In this document: piece after piece, positions 1-14,500 of the stretch | How positions within the stretch are numbered: the first letter of the stretch is position 1 | Layout of the letters: each line of letters begins with the position of its first letter | Assembly (NCBI GenBank): GCA_024449915.1 | Contig: JAMZAV010003075.1 | Span: 1-64,000 of the forward strand | Direction of reading: 5' to 3' | Source of the DNA: Sweltsa coloradensis | Taxonomy: Eukaryota; Arthropoda; Insecta; Plecoptera; Chloroperlidae | Length of the DNA: 64,000 nt | Program-made: the position numbers and the translations under genes | The notes under the pieces: model-generated | Database searches by the model: none | What the model was told of the DNA's origin: nothing | The model's input: the letters and a program-made list of their open reading frames with translations, nothing else

Positions 1-130
1 AGCCACACTCTCAGTGGATGAAATGCGATCCCCTTTCCCCATAGATTATGGGTTGATTAAAGTCGGGAATCGAACCAGCGACCTTCTGCTAATGGAAGCA
101 GGGACGCTATCCTTTGGACCAACAAGCCAC
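1..130 (-). mobile_element. tRNA-derived SINE head (partial)
   Basis: On the minus strand an A-box-like stretch is followed by the B-box GGTTCGATTCCCG near 60-75, the layout of a tRNA-like promoter. It resembles the heads of the SINE copies at 40152 and 51734 (shared CTGCTTCCA anticodon-arm region). The body runs off the left edge. Confidence 0.55.
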
Positions 131-2397
131 AAACATTACTTGGCAGACTTGATTGCCCCCAGAGTAATGAAATGAAATATTCTGTAATAATAATTCAATC
201 ATTACGTAGTGCATGGGTGATGTCTGTTCTATGGATATGACCCCGGGTTCGAATCCCGTCGAGACCGGCAATCCTGAATGAAGTTTTTTTTCGAACTTTT
301 CCTCAGTCGCTAATGCGAATGCAAGGGATTGAATAGCCCTCGGGCATCACCACACAATTGTCCTATCCGCAAACTACCTAGTTAGTCACCAGAAGAGGGT
401 CACACCGGTTAAATCTCATGTCATGTGTAAATCCTGCAGCGGGCATCCTACAAAAATGTATTTATTTGTGGATATGACCGGTCGAAAGGCCCGACTACCG
501 TGCGTTAGCAAACGATGTTATTTTCTTTATCGTGCTGAAAGAACGCAACACGATATCTAAAAAATAGAATAAAGGTTCGGTTTGGTACTATTTAATATAA
601 TTACATAGACTAATCGAAACAATATTTGCTTAGTTCTTACAACGCGGGTAATTATGAGATTGTTGAATAGGAGCACTAAACACCTTGCATTGCGGAGAAT
701 CAAAATTTTAATCTACTTATTAAAGAATGCGATATACATATTTAGACAATTTCAAATTCTGATACCGTCCGCGTCGCATATATTAGTGTCTAGGGACGCT
801 GGCGAATTACACTAGGAGGACGCGGATTCGAATCCCGCTCAAGGCATAGGTTATCTGTTGTTCTTCACTCTCGTCTATCACCACTTATAGTCCGAATAGC
901 ATGATCTCAATAAAAGTGATGTTGAACAACAATAACGAATATTATAGAATTCTTACAACGATGTAAAAAGCTGCAAGCAAACCTCAAAATAGCAGATGGT
1001 GTTTATGTAATCTGATGACAAGCACATCCGGTGTCCAGATCCCGCCCACATTGCCTCCCCTACTTGCTTCGAAGTAGACACGATCGAATTTCACAAGAGA
1101 GCGCCACCAAATGGAGCCAAAAGTGTGCTTTGCAAGGCGTTCGTACTTTTCAAACTACGTCTACATTTTTCGTCCGATTTCAATAAAGTTTTTTTTATTT
1201 TACTCAGAAATAAACTGTTATTCTACGTACATGGCCTGATTTTGAAAATTCACTCCTCTTTGGTCACACAAGGGCAGTAAACTTTGACCGGAAATGAACA
1301 TTTTCTATGGATTTTGAGGACTCGTGGGGGAAATGTTATGACTTAAATGAACAAAATGGCTATGTACGAGAAATAAGAATAAAGTTATCTATCAGAGAAA
1401 AAAAACAGAATGAAAATATAATGATTTCCCTGTCCGTAGTTTGAAAAGTACGAAAGTACTGCACATGGCACGATCGGAGTGGTATTTAAATCGCACCCAA
1501 GCCTCTTAAGAGTATTCACGAGAGAGACATGTACACAGCATGCTCTATGTATATGTAATAAACCTACTTTACACCATTGACATTGTTATGCATAAAGTCA
1601 ACGCAACGGGAAAAAGAAGAGGTTGCTCCTTTTGCGTTGAATTTACGCTTAACAATGGTGAATAGTAGGGTTCATTACATTATTCAGCAATTCTGTTTGT
1701 TGTATGTTCTTTTACAAAAAAAATCTGTGTTTTGTGCATTTTAGAATTCGCGTATGTCGTTTCAATTTTTCTCTAGAGCGTTGTACATTTGAATTTGAGT
1801 GCTTACGGGCGTGCCAATGTCATATCTGTCTTGTGAAGACTCTTAACGCCTCATAAATAAATACATAAATAAATAAATAAATAAATTGTATTTAGAGTCT
1901 ACCCACTCAGTTATATAACTATAACTATAACTAGGCCTATATAACTATAACATATTAATGCACTAAGGCTATTCGAGCGAGACGATGAGTGGTGATATGA
2001 GAATGAAGGATGATTAGAAGGGAGGAGGGGAAACCCGGTACCGGCCCGTAGCCTACTCGTTTTTGAAAAGTACTAAGGGGACCAACGGCTTTACGTCCCA
2101 TCCGAAAGGACGGTGCAAGTGTAACCTTGACAGTCGTATAGGTTCCTCCACTAACCCGGACTTCCGAGCAGACATTGAGGAGAACGAAGCCGTTACACTA
2201 GCTCTCGAACCCTCCTCTCTTCTAGCCAGCGGTATACGTGTGTTTTAGGGCAGAGCGTTCACACACTCCCCCTGACCACACAGAGGGTTGCTTAGCTTCG
2301 GTGTTTGAGTGAAAACCGGCTAAGCGACCGCGGCTAAACCACTGGCTCTAATAAATTTGAGAAATTACTCGACTCCGACTAGGTACAGAACACTTAC
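131..2397. other. TTC7 intron, mostly unrecognised
   Basis: No coding exon found. B-box-like tRNA fragments sit near 243-262 and 820-840 (GATTCGAATCCCG). At 1850-1935 there is an AAAT run, the 3' end of the SINE described at 51266, and a TATAAC tandem run interrupted by TAGGCCTA. Confidence 0.5.
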
Positions 2398-2551
2398 TTG
2401 AATCTTTGTCGGACATTTCTGAAGTGTATAGCTGAAATACGCTTCTTGTCTCACTTCTTCGTTCAGATTGTTCACGTAATTCAATTATCGTCTGTTGTTC
2501 GTAAAGAGTTTTCCACAATGCCAACATATGCTTGGCTGTGAGTAATGCGAC
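2398..2551 (-). CDS. TTC7: TTC7 exon 10 (last one in window)
   Basis: Residues 599-649, starting VALLTAKHMLALWKTLYEQQ, the family KHMLxxWK block. Acceptor TTGTTGAAG, donor GTAAGT; it ends in phase 1, so coding continues left of position 1. The intron to exon 9 is 7.6 kb and holds the large inverted-arm element and a LINE fragment. Confidence 0.9.
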
Positions 2552-5500
2552 CTTCAACAACAAAAAGGAGCATGTAAGAACGTTGGAACAATATTAGTCA
2601 CAAACATTAAGTACGGTAACTTAACACGTTTATTTTGTGACAACACAACAACTGAAGTACCTACATGTAGGCCTATAACAAACTTGAAACTGTAGCTAAA
2701 TCAAATTGGGTATGCAAGGGTACGTAAAATTAGCTACTTCGGATTTAAGCTGTCAAAATAGCACACGAATGCTGATATGATGTAGACCTAGGCCTGAATG
2801 AAATATTTTAGTACAGCAGTTTTAGTAGGCTGTGGATAAAGCTGTTCTTTTGTTTTTTGTGGCCTTTGTTTTAACGTTGAGTGACGAATTTATAGCTAGA
2901 GTCGTAACGGCCTATGCTGAGTGTCTACGGAAAAATTTTCCTCCGCTCATGTAGTACATTGCCGACATGCTAGGCAGCGTGCCCGACAGCTCGAGCGAAG
3001 CTACAGCTACCTAGCAGCAATCGGAGTAACTTCGTAGGCCCCTAGTGGAGAACCGGATGTCAATTTAAATTAGATCGCGCGGAAATATTTTAACATAAGA
3101 TACATTGATACAAGCATTTCGTTTGTAGGTTTCGCGATTAATATTATTATACATACAAATAAACTTGTTTTCGAGTGTAAAATACAAATGAATATGTCAT
3201 ATATTGTTTGTTTTATATATTTTAACATAAAATATTATGTATTTATATTTTAAACTTCTAAAAGTTTAAATTCTCTAAACTGTCATGGTAATAAAGTTAT
3301 TTTGCAGCTGCATGGTATTGTTCTAGGAAGGCCATGCTTATAAGGAAGTGTATTAAAATGAAATATACTAGGAAGCTTCGCAAACGCTTTTTCAGGCGCG
3401 TTGTTGGATGAGCGTAATTTTTTTTAACGAAAAAAGCGTAAAATTGCGATTTTCATGAGAAATTATTTTTGATTGCGCTCAAATTTCACACCAATATATT
3501 AATTTATATAATAAAGGTTCTGTATAAAAATCGTTACAATCGGATAAAGCATGTAGGTGTTATAAGTCAAAGAAATGTAAAATAAAAAAATAAAAAAAAC
3601 GTAAAATTGCGATTTTCATAAAAAAATATTTTTTGAATGCCCTCAAATTTCACACGAATATATTAATTCATGAAATTAAGGTTCTGTGAAAAAATCATTA
3701 CATTCGGATAAAGCATGTAGGTGTTATAAGTCGAAGAATTTTTTTAAAATAAAAAAAAATCGTAAAATTACGATTTACATGAGAAATAATTTTTCGATTG
3801 CGCTCAAAAACGTGGCAGTTCTTGGTTCAGAGATTTCGAAGGCCTCAATAAAATTTTATCGCAATTGGAGTATCGGTTTAGCCGAAATAGTGCTATCAGA
3901 CACACAATAATACAAACAGAAAGAAAGAAAGAAAGAAAGAAAGAAAAAAAACATTCCGGATGTTTTTTTCCAGTGTAGTGAAATGGAATCTTCGCTTCGC
4001 TCGCTACGCTCATTCAAGAAATAACGTAACGATATAATAAAGTAATAATTTAATTTGGCAAGAGTGCCAGAGCTGTCAAATTATAACGTGAAAATCATTA
4101 GAATATGAGGAGACCAATATTATGTCAATCTTGGCCAGCAGCAACATTGTAATTTTCATTGTTTGTATCTTCTTACTCATTGTGACAATATTATTGTAGA
4201 CAATTATGAAAAATTCTTGATCTTCAGGGACGGATTTGTTTTGCATAACAAGCAAGTTAAACTGTGAGCAGGTCCAGGAATCGGCCGTTGGCATGAATTC
4301 TATGCATTTCATCATGTTTCACAGACAAGAGGTAACACAAAATTTGCCAATGTCTCTTCTCCCCGTCCGTTTCGAAAATCTGATTTGTATCAACGAATAC
4401 GATTTATACGTTACCGGCTTCTAGTTTGTGTACACATAACCCACTAGACCCACCCCAACCCAGATTTGGGACAGTTCATTTTTTAAATGAACTTTCTAAA
4501 AAGTTCAAGTTCGTCTAAAATTTTTAGCATAAATATGAGACGTTAAGCAATATCCAATCAAAAATCAATCAAATTATGAATTAAGTTCTTTTACATATTT
4601 CCATTATTTTGTTAAAAGTAGTATGCATAATAGAATAATTACGGTACCAGTAGTTTTCTCAGTTCGTAGTAATTGCATAATTCGTAATTTATTAATTTGG
4701 TCCAAAGATTTGGCTGTGAATGTGAGGCTTGAGCTGTGCCGTAGGACAAAAGTATGCCTACCTTCTTACAATGGTCTGGAATTCCTCAGAAACAGAGACG
4801 CACGCGGGCTCGGCTTCTACTCCGACGTTGCCAAATGCTAAGTATAATTAATTGTAATGCAACCGCGCATTATAGTGATACTGATCGCTTGACCAAACGA
4901 AAGCTACTCTTGTCTTCCGAGGACTTGCTTATATTATCACGGCTTGCCGCAGGCGGTCGAAATGCGATAGCGAGGGGTTGGGAGTTTTCATGATTGTGGG
5001 ACTACTGAGGGACTATGCTCTGATGGGGGGGGGGGGGGCATGTATTTCCGCAAAACTGAGCGCATGGAAATTAAACGTGTGAAAGATGCAAAATAGCAGT
5101 TAAAAAACATTTCTCAGAACCATGTTTACATATTATATTCGCAATCTGCTTTAGATCACAGTGGTCTCTTCGTAAATAATCATTGACTAATGATAGCTTA
5201 TGTAATCAATGTCGTAAATGTATCGTACTAAAGATATCCTTCCTAAAGATCAATTAATACAATATTGTCATTGTCAATGATCAATCTAACTCAAACACAA
5301 AGCTCTCGTTGATAGACGGTCCCGAAGGAGAATCTTATCACATAGGCGGTTTGAAATACGTGCCTGCTGCGGACCTTGTTTTGATGATTGAGAGAAAATG
5401 TCCTCTTTCCTCTATGTCTTTTACGTGATACGTCATACGTGGTCATGCTTTGTAACGAAGTGATTGGGCGAGGGGGAAATTATATTTTATGAACACATTG

Positions 5501-8500
5501 CAACAGGGCATACGCGCCCTCACAAGTGCAATTACCATCATTGGCATGAGTATTATGAGATTTTTTCTTCCACATACAACACTCTAGTATTCTGACTGTA
5601 TAATTATTTTCTCAGTGTTGTGTATCGTTGTGATGTACTCTGTGGTGGTGACAGTGTGGGGTACACTGGAAAGGGGGGGGGGTACCCATCACCAAACCCA
5701 TCTTCCTACGCGACTGTCTGCACACATAATCACCGGGAATATATTCCATTGAATATTTTAACAGTGTTCATTAAATTAAAACATAGTATTATTTTTTGGT
5801 ATTTAGTGAGTTATGGTTATATATTATTTTAAATTAATTTTTTCGCGATCTTTTGTTCAAAAAAATATTTTGATTGAGCCAGACCTCTTTGTCATTTGTT
5901 TATGCCTTGATTATAAAAAAGCGTTATGCTCGGGGAAATAGGTCAGGCTCATTCTAAAACATATCGTTACAGTGAAATATATAAATAATTTGCGAAATTG
6001 TATTGCAATCGTATTTTTTCTCTGGGTTAGTATTCTTTTTGTACACGAAAAATACTACTTCTGTTGACAGCATAATATAGATTGCCAGCAAAGTCCAATC
6101 CGGTCCAATCCACCAAAAATAAAATAATCGTTAGATTTGAATAAAATCGATGCACAGACAGTAGAGATTTTTTTGCGTGGCTTAATACTTGTCCCAGTAC
6201 CTGAGCAAGACCCTTATTTTAATTACTTCCGCTCCGGCTTGCGAGTGTTCCGAGAATTTACCTTTACTCTTGTCTGTGAAACCTGATGAAATGCACAGAT
6301 TTCATGCCCACGCAAATTCCTGGACCTCACAATGTGACGTTGTTACGTGAAACAAATCCATTCTCAAGAAGATCAATAATATTGTTTATAAAAATATTGT
6401 CACAATGAGAAAAAAGATACAAACAATGTAAATTGCAATGTTGAAGTTGTTGGCCCATTAACCACCGAGTAGGATATTGTCATAATTATCCTTATTTCGT
6501 AAACAATCTGTCAATATCCATATCTTATTAATTGTGTATAGTCTCCTCATATTCTATTCTGATGATTAGCATGTGATAATTTGACGGCTCTGTTGCTCTT
6601 GCTAAATTAGATTATTAATTTACTATATCGCTACCTCCTTTATGTCCTACCTTATAAAATACTTCTTTATCTTCTTTATTTATTTATTCCTTCACTCAAG
6701 TACAGCATTGCTGCCATTTTACATTGAGGTACAAAGATAATAAATTTAAAATCATATTATAAAAACATAAAAACGTAATAAAAACAGTGGAACATTTCAG
6801 TAAACATACAGTTGTAGGGTACTTTTATCTTGTAATTAAGTATAGATAAAGAATATGAACTTTGCATAAATGATTATGTGAAAAGTGGCACCACAGTGTG
6901 TGCAAATGTGAGGCCTTTCCGAACCTGCTGGTGAAGACATAACAACATGATAATAATATGATTCCTAGAATTGTGATGACGATGGTTGAATGCTCGCCGA
7001 AGAATCCCCTCCTCCCACAATTTGAAGACTGATGGATGAGCTCGTGCAAACCAGGTTTTGACGCGGAATGCAGAGGTATTTACTCTGGAATGCGCCACCA
7101 AGCGGGTAATTTGTGGAAATTTACCAAGCTCGTGAAAAAGACAATTATTTTAAATGTTGATAATATTTTATTATGATCTGATAGCGCAATTTGCATAGCC
7201 TTTGTAAACTTAAACTTAACCTGTCAATTTGATTTTATGAACATAACTTTAAAAAAATATTTTTAAAAAGTTACAAAAATAAATAGATTTTGTGATTTTT
7301 TTCGGGCTCTTACTAGCTGATGTTTGCGAGGTGGACTTCTTTTCTTGAATCGACTTGTACGATTAGCAGAGCCATGCTCTGGGTCAATTCTACACCGGGC
7401 CCAGACGGGGTAAAGAAATTGTAAATCACAATGCTAATACTCGCGCCAGGGTGGCAGGCGATCATTAAATTGAAATACAATATGCTTTTAGTTTTAGTAA
7501 AATTTCCAAAGATTTACGAAATATAGAACATTGTACATTGTTATTTTAACCGATAACAGGACTTAAGTCTGAGTATGAGTGGAGTTTGAAGAGATTGAGT
7601 TTGTCGGCGACAGCATGATATTAATTTAATCGTTTGGTTCACGGGTTGATGAGTCAGAAAACAAAACTTGTTCCAAACCGTAAAGTGAACCAATAATAGT
7701 TAACGTTGCCGGTACCCGGTGCGAGTGACGTTGACAGTTCTATAATTATTAGTAATTTGACCAGTGTTGTTCATATTTGGGTGATACTCACTGATTCAAG
7801 TTTCTAATTAGTGCAGTAATCAAGGAAATAAGTAGTTGTTTCATTGCACGTTCAGTTTTGAACGCGCAGCAGAACGCGCAATTAAAAAAATTATTTCTCA
7901 TGAAAATCGCAATTTTACGTGTTTTTTTTGTTTTTTTAAACTTTCTTCGACTTATAACACCTACATGCTTTATCCAATTGTAATGATTTTTCACAGAACC
8001 TTAATTTCATGAATTAATATATTCGTGTGAACTTTGAGCGCATTCAAAAAATATTTTTTTTATGAAAATCGCAATTTTACGTTTTTTTATTTTTTTATTT
8101 TACATTTCTTTGACTTATAACACCTACATGCTTTATCCGATTGTAACGATTTTTATACATAACCTTTATTTTATAAATTAATATATTGGTGTGAAATTTG
8201 AGCGTAATCAAAAATAATTTCTCATGAAAATCGCAATTTTACGCTTTTTTCGTTAAAAAAATTACGCTCATCCAACAACGCGCCTGAAAAAGCGTTTGCG
8301 AAGCTTCCTAGTATATTTCCTTTTAATACACTTCCTTATAAGCATGGCCTTCCTAGAACAATACCATGCAGCTGCAAAATAACTTTATTACCATGACAGT
8401 TTAGAGAATTTAAACTTTTAGAAGTTTAAAATATAAATACATAATATTTTATGTTAAAATATATAAAACAAACAATATATGACATATTCATTTGTATTTT

Positions 8501-11500
8501 ACACTCGAAAACAAGTTTATTTGTATGCATAATAATATTAATCGCGAAACCTACAAACGAAATGCTTGTATCAATGTATCTTATGTTAAAATATATCCGC
8601 GCGTTCTAATTTAAATTCACATCCGGTCCTCCACTAGGGACAACGAAGTTTCTCCGATTGCTGCTAGGTAGCTGTAGCTTCGCTCGAGCTGTCGGGCACG
8701 CTGCCTAGCATGTCGGCAATGTACTACATGAGCGGAGGAAAATTTTTCCGTAGACACTCAGCATAGGCCGTTACGACTCTAGCTATATATTAGTCACTCA
8801 ACGGTTTTAATATGAAAGATATTTATTGAATTGTGGATGAAATGTGACAAATTGTTTTAAAATCGTGGGATTGGTCTCTTGTTGGAAATGTTATGTATTT
8901 TTCATTTCCACTGCAAACCAAGAAGTATGTTATCCTAATGTTTATATATTTATTATTTAGGCTTACCCTGTGTTATTTATTATAGTGTTAGTTTTGTTAT
9001 TACTAGTTGCACAGCTCTTAAAACATACAAAATCTTGCAAAGTCATGCTAAATTTTGCAATTTTGATTATGTAATCCTATGTACTGAAAATAGCCAAGTG
9101 CTAAATAAAGATACTACTACTACTACTACGACTACTTCTTCTTCTTTTCATATGCCCGCATTTTTGGCTTACTGGGCCATCATGCATTTCCTGGTTTTCC
9201 AGTAGAGACAGGTTTCTTTTTTCTCATAGTTCATGCCGAGCGGAAGGGCATCAATTTCGTCTTTAAGACTTGAACATCTCATCAGATGCTCTCTGTTCTG
9301 TTCTTCCTTCCCACATAGACCGCAGGTACTGCTATCGGTGATTCCTATCCGATGTAGGTGCTTTGCAAGCAGATCATGTCCTGTTTGAAGTCTAAACTGT
9401 GCAGTAGCTGTCCGTCTATTTTCATGATGTTTGACCTTTCCAGTAGTTATATTTTGCCATGCTTTTCCTTTCCCTTTATCAATCCACTCTTTTTGCACTC
9501 TCCTCTTGGTTGCTGTGCTAAGATGTGCCTTTACCGATGAATGTGACAGATTCTTGACTACTTGGGGCATTTTGCTTCCTCTCTTTGCCAGGTAATCTGC
9601 CTTCTCATTACCATACACTTCACAATGGGCTGGAATCCATTGCAGCACTACCTGTCTGGCATCATAATAAAGCCTTAGCAGCAGTACCTTGCATTCTTTC
9701 ACCTCATTATCTACCCTCTCTTTACATACAATGGCCTGAATTGCTGTCTTTGAGTCCGACATTATCACTATTTTCTTATCTTGATGTTCACTTATCTTCT
9801 CCAATGCCAACTTTATGGCCTTCAATTCACCATCGTAATTGCTTGCATTTTTTCCTGCTGCCCAGGAGTGTTCAAACCTCTTACAATACACACCAGCCCC
9901 AGCCATGCCCTCCCCAGACCCTACTACTACTAATCAATGGTTTTTCGAGAGCGTTTGTGTTCGTGTGCATGTCGGCGGTTATAGTGAGTTGAGGGCAGCA
10001 CTGATAGGGGTGGACATTACTATTTTTTAAAATTATTCAAATTAAATGGATGTTCACAGAGAAAGGTACTATGCCCTAAACACAAGGTGTCTCCCAGCCT
10101 CTACAAAATAAACTTTTATAATAAGCAAAAGAAAACCAAATATTACAAAACAATCTAAAATGTAGTGAACACCTACATCTCCCCCCAGTGTGTTGAGCTC
10201 CAGGTTGGCCTTGACGTAGAGCAGGTTCAGGTTGTCGGGGTATTCCTCGAGAGCGAGCTCCACCAGAGCCAGTGCTTCCGCGTGCTGCTTCTGCGCCGAG
10301 AGCAGCAGCACCAGCAGGTGTAGCGAGGGGACGTGCTCAGCTCGCAGGTTCAGGGCAATCTTGACGTGGGTGGTGGCCTCGCTAACCTGGCACCCACACG
10401 CGTACTGAAGCGCAAGGTAGTACTCGCACAGGTGGTCGTTGGGGTCAGTCTGTTGAGCCCTGGAAACAATGCATTCATTTAGTATTGCGTTATGACTTGT
10501 TGATACCATACCAACAGAAACACTCGCATGTAATAAATATCGATAGGTGAGAATAATTTTGATGACCATCTTCGCCCATCTAGGCCAATATGACTATATT
10601 GGTATTGATTTACAATTGAATAATTTTCAATTCTTTTATGCAGTAAAACAAACACATCAATAACAATTGAGAAAGCTATTTAGGCCTAGCCCTTTCCCAC
10701 AAATCTTTAAAATAACTAATTTTTTTTATTATGTTCAATATTATATTTAATAGAATAGGTCTAGCTGCTGCGGTAGTGAATGAGTGGGGAAAAGTATCAG
10801 AAGTCCTACAGCTTACCTGGAAAATAATGGAATGTCTTTCTTTCAACAGTGGCAGCAATAACTTATATAGCTTTGCTTTATACAGTTCTTTGTATTCAAT
10901 TACATATTCATATAGGAATTAATCAATTAAATTGTACAATTAAAAATAAATATATGCCAGGTATATCGACGTCAGTGTCAAATAGAAAAATACAAACAGA
11001 AAACTAACCGTAAATTACAGAATAAAATCACTGTACCGGTACCTGAGGTAATGGCATCACACTAAACATATTTTATTTCTGCAGTTTGGCAGAACTGAAA
11101 ATCCTTACTTGTTGAATGCATCGAATGCATTGGCAATCATCTGCTGTCTTTCTTTTATCAGGAATGTGGCTGAAGCTTGCATGTTGTAGCCAATACCAAT
11201 GTGCAAATGGCATCGAGACAACAGAGCCTGGGGAGTAGCTGTTTCTCGAAGCAAAGCCTGACAACTCCAATCCAAACCCTCGTTCACCTGAAACAATTGA
11301 ATAAAGTTCATGTTTTTAATGCTCGAATATCTGCAATAGCCGATTTTCAAAATCACCAGCGCCCTCTATATCGCGCGCGCAAAGCATTATGGGAGAAAGG
11401 GCATTTACATGCTAAATGCCATATGCTCGGGTGTGTGGAGAACTGCGTTTCCAACAATGGCAGTGCAGTCAGCCACAATCCCAATCATATAGCATTTAGC

Positions 11501-14500
11501 GTGTTCATACCCTTACTCCCATAATGCTTTGCAATGGAGCGCGCATGTGCAGTTAATTCTGAAAATGGTATATTCAACAATAAGCATACGGTATTGACTC
11601 TCGAGCCTTTGAAATTTAATTTAATTACCGTACCACTATTTTCAATAATTTTTTATAAGTAAATGTTTGATCAATTGTTAAAAGTTAAAAGATGTTAAGA
11701 CTATTGTTGAAAATCCTTAACCCTTGAGTGGTATCCTTATTTTAATAGATGTACCTAACTGGTATGGTGGGGTCAAATATGACCCCAGTTTTAAAATTGT
11801 TTTTAACTGAATAAAAGAGAACACTTGTAAATTATGTTACTGATCACTTCTTAATAAAGCTTTTATTGATTATATTACAATAATATGGATTGATTTTACA
11901 CAAAAATGAGTTAGATCCACGTTTTTTACTGAAATTGAGTATTTTTCAACCTACAAAAACGGAGAGAAAATTATAAAAGTAAAATCCAATTTTAAAAAAA
12001 TATGTGCAATTAATTAGACCAGTGAGCGCAGCGAAGTCGAACAGCACAGGTCTAGCGGAACGGCACTCACTGTGAGAATGTCTATTTGTTTGTCTATTTG
12101 TTCGATGCCATACGGCCGAACGGCCAAAACAGATTGAGCTGAAATTTTTAACAGACATCCGTGACCAGAGTACTTAAGTACTTAAGAACTGCTAACAAAA
12201 TGAGCAAAATCTGTTAATCTGTCATGTGTTGAGTACACGGGAACATTTGCATTTAAGTTGATTGTTATATTATAATTTATAAGGTATAATTTATAAATGA
12301 TTAAGAGTTTTGAGTTTAGTTGGTATAAGGGCGCGTCAACTGTAAGACCATAATGTGCCACTCTAGCCTACGATAGGCTAGGGAGGAAAGACCCATGCTG
12401 GATCGAGCCTTAGGTATCTCTAACACATGACCCGCTCACTCGTCTAACAATGACTTTGGCGTTCTCCTAGTTATGATTCACAAAAGCTCAAATCATTCAC
12501 TGAAACCAAAATGACTTTCTTCCCCATAATCAGAGGCAGGTATTTGGGGTGAAAATAAAAGTAAATTTTTGTTTTTATTTTACCCGAAAGCGGTGAATTG
12601 GTGGTGAAAATTATTTAACTTATAGTTGAAAGCTCTATATCTCTCTCCCCCTTGATATATTTTTTTAAATTTTACACTATTTTTTAATTTAAAATAAGGA
12701 TCTGTTAAAAAATCATTACAATCGATAAAGCATGTAGGTATTATAAGTCAAAGAATGTTTTAAAAATATAAAAAAATCGTAAAATTGCGATTTTCATAAG
12801 AAATAATTTTTTGATTGCGCTCAAATTTCACACAAATATATTAATTCATAAAATTAAGGTTTTGTGAAAAAATCATAACAATCGGATAAAGCATGTAGGT
12901 GTTATAAGTCGAAGAATTTTTTTTTAAATCGAAAAAAATCGTAAAATTGCGATTTTAATGAGAAATAATTTTCAAAGAAAATTCGAAGGCCTCCAGAAAA
13001 TTTCATCGCAATTGGAGTATCAGTTTAGCTGAAATTGTGTGGACAAACACACAAAAATACAAAAAAACAAACAAAAAACATTCCGGATTTTTTTCTCCAG
13101 TGTAGTGAAATGGAATCTTTGCTACGCTCATCCAATTACTACGGTACCTATTTTAAACTTTGCTTAATTACCTACAGTTCAATTTTGTCTGCATTTATGT
13201 AGGGTTGCACAATGTCAATTGACCGGTCTAATGACAGGTCAAATACTTTCAGCACTTAAAAAAAAATGTGTATATTGCTTTAAAACTTTAAATTAATTTT
13301 TTTTGTTGTTAAGTAAATGATAACATTTCTTTCTTTCTTTCTCATTTAAAAATGTTTTAATTAGGTATGATTTTATTTTAATTACCATTTATTATGAACT
13401 TTTAATATGAATTATAATAGACAAATAAAATATAATAGAAGCTGAAGCTGAATAGGAGGAAGGGACTGATGACAGCATCGACGATGATGATATGCCACTT
13501 AATAACGCATTTAAATGAAAAAAGCTTTTGTTACCACAACATTTTAAAATACATTTAGTAATTATCTAATAAAATTTAATTTATGATTTTTTACATTTGA
13601 CCGAAATTTTTGACCGGTACCAATATTTGGTAGCATGAAAAGATTCCCGGTGTGAAGGAATGTCACAAAAATAATTTTAGACGCGTAATTGTTAGTATTA
13701 GAGATATTTTCTATCCCTACATTTATGTGATTAGTTTCATTTTGTTGTCTTCCTTTGTAAATTAGTTAAATTAGTTAAATAACTGAATAGTATCCTAAAT
13801 TATTAGAATTAAATAAATAAGATATAAATAAATAAATTAGACATTTAATAAATACATAAATGCATTTCGTAGAGATTCTCCAACATTGAAAGAAGATGGT
13901 AAATAAATGTAATTGAAATACAGGACCTGCAACTTGACGCAGCCAAAACGTTTTGTAAATTCAGCTCCTGAACATTTACTTCAAATAATGCGGCGGTAAC
14001 CACGGGTGTTGTATGCGGGCATAAACCAACTAACTGCCATAAGCTGGTTCATGCACGCGGCCCCTCAATTAGGCGTACCTGATTCAGATTCTGGTAACAA
14101 ATGCGTGCAGCAAATAGGCATGGCACCACCCTGGTTGGCATAAGTCGAGCCACTTCTTTAAAGATGGCAAGACCATGAGCATATTTCCCCATAGAGACCA
14201 GAGCTAGTGCATGCTGCATCCACACGTGTGGCTCTTCAAAAGCAAACTTCATGGCACGCTCAAACGACTGCAAGAAAAACAAAAGGTTAAATTTAGAGAT
14301 TTTTTTATTAATGCGTGGCCAGGGAATTAGTGAGCTATAACGCATGTTCATGATCTACGCCCCCTGGAGTCAGGTGCCTTTAAATAGACTCCACTATAAT
14401 TTTGTTTTTGTAATAATTTTTTGATATTATTATGATTGTAAGATTGTGGATGAATAAATTAATGAAATGAAATTAAGGTCGTTGTAGGGTAACAGTTATC

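Larger units (their letters stand above)
2875..8803. mobile_element. 5.9-kb element with ~930-bp inverted arms
   Basis: The left arm (2875 to about 3805) and the right arm (about 7880 to 8803) are inverted copies with only scattered mismatches. The ends read CGTTGAGTGAC. The same 7 bases, GTTTTAA, flank both sides exactly (2868-2874 and 8804-8810), as expected for a target-site duplication. Each arm contains a Helitron-like 3' portion with the same unusual variant tip, so the arms are duplicates and not two independent insertions. No transposase frame is visible in the interior. It lies in TTC7 intron 9. The superfamily is not assigned; a foldback or long-TIR DNA transposon is my best description. 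Confidence 0.75.

Noticed and set aside
3425..3910. A CRISPR-like array
   Set aside because: The ~180-bp units are diverged, AT-rich, without short constant repeats and unique spacers, and recur as Helitron-like interiors in a eukaryotic genome.
9585..9992. A 135-codon plus-strand protein
   Set aside because: It is antisense to the RNase H frame of the LINE, which has clear domain motifs.
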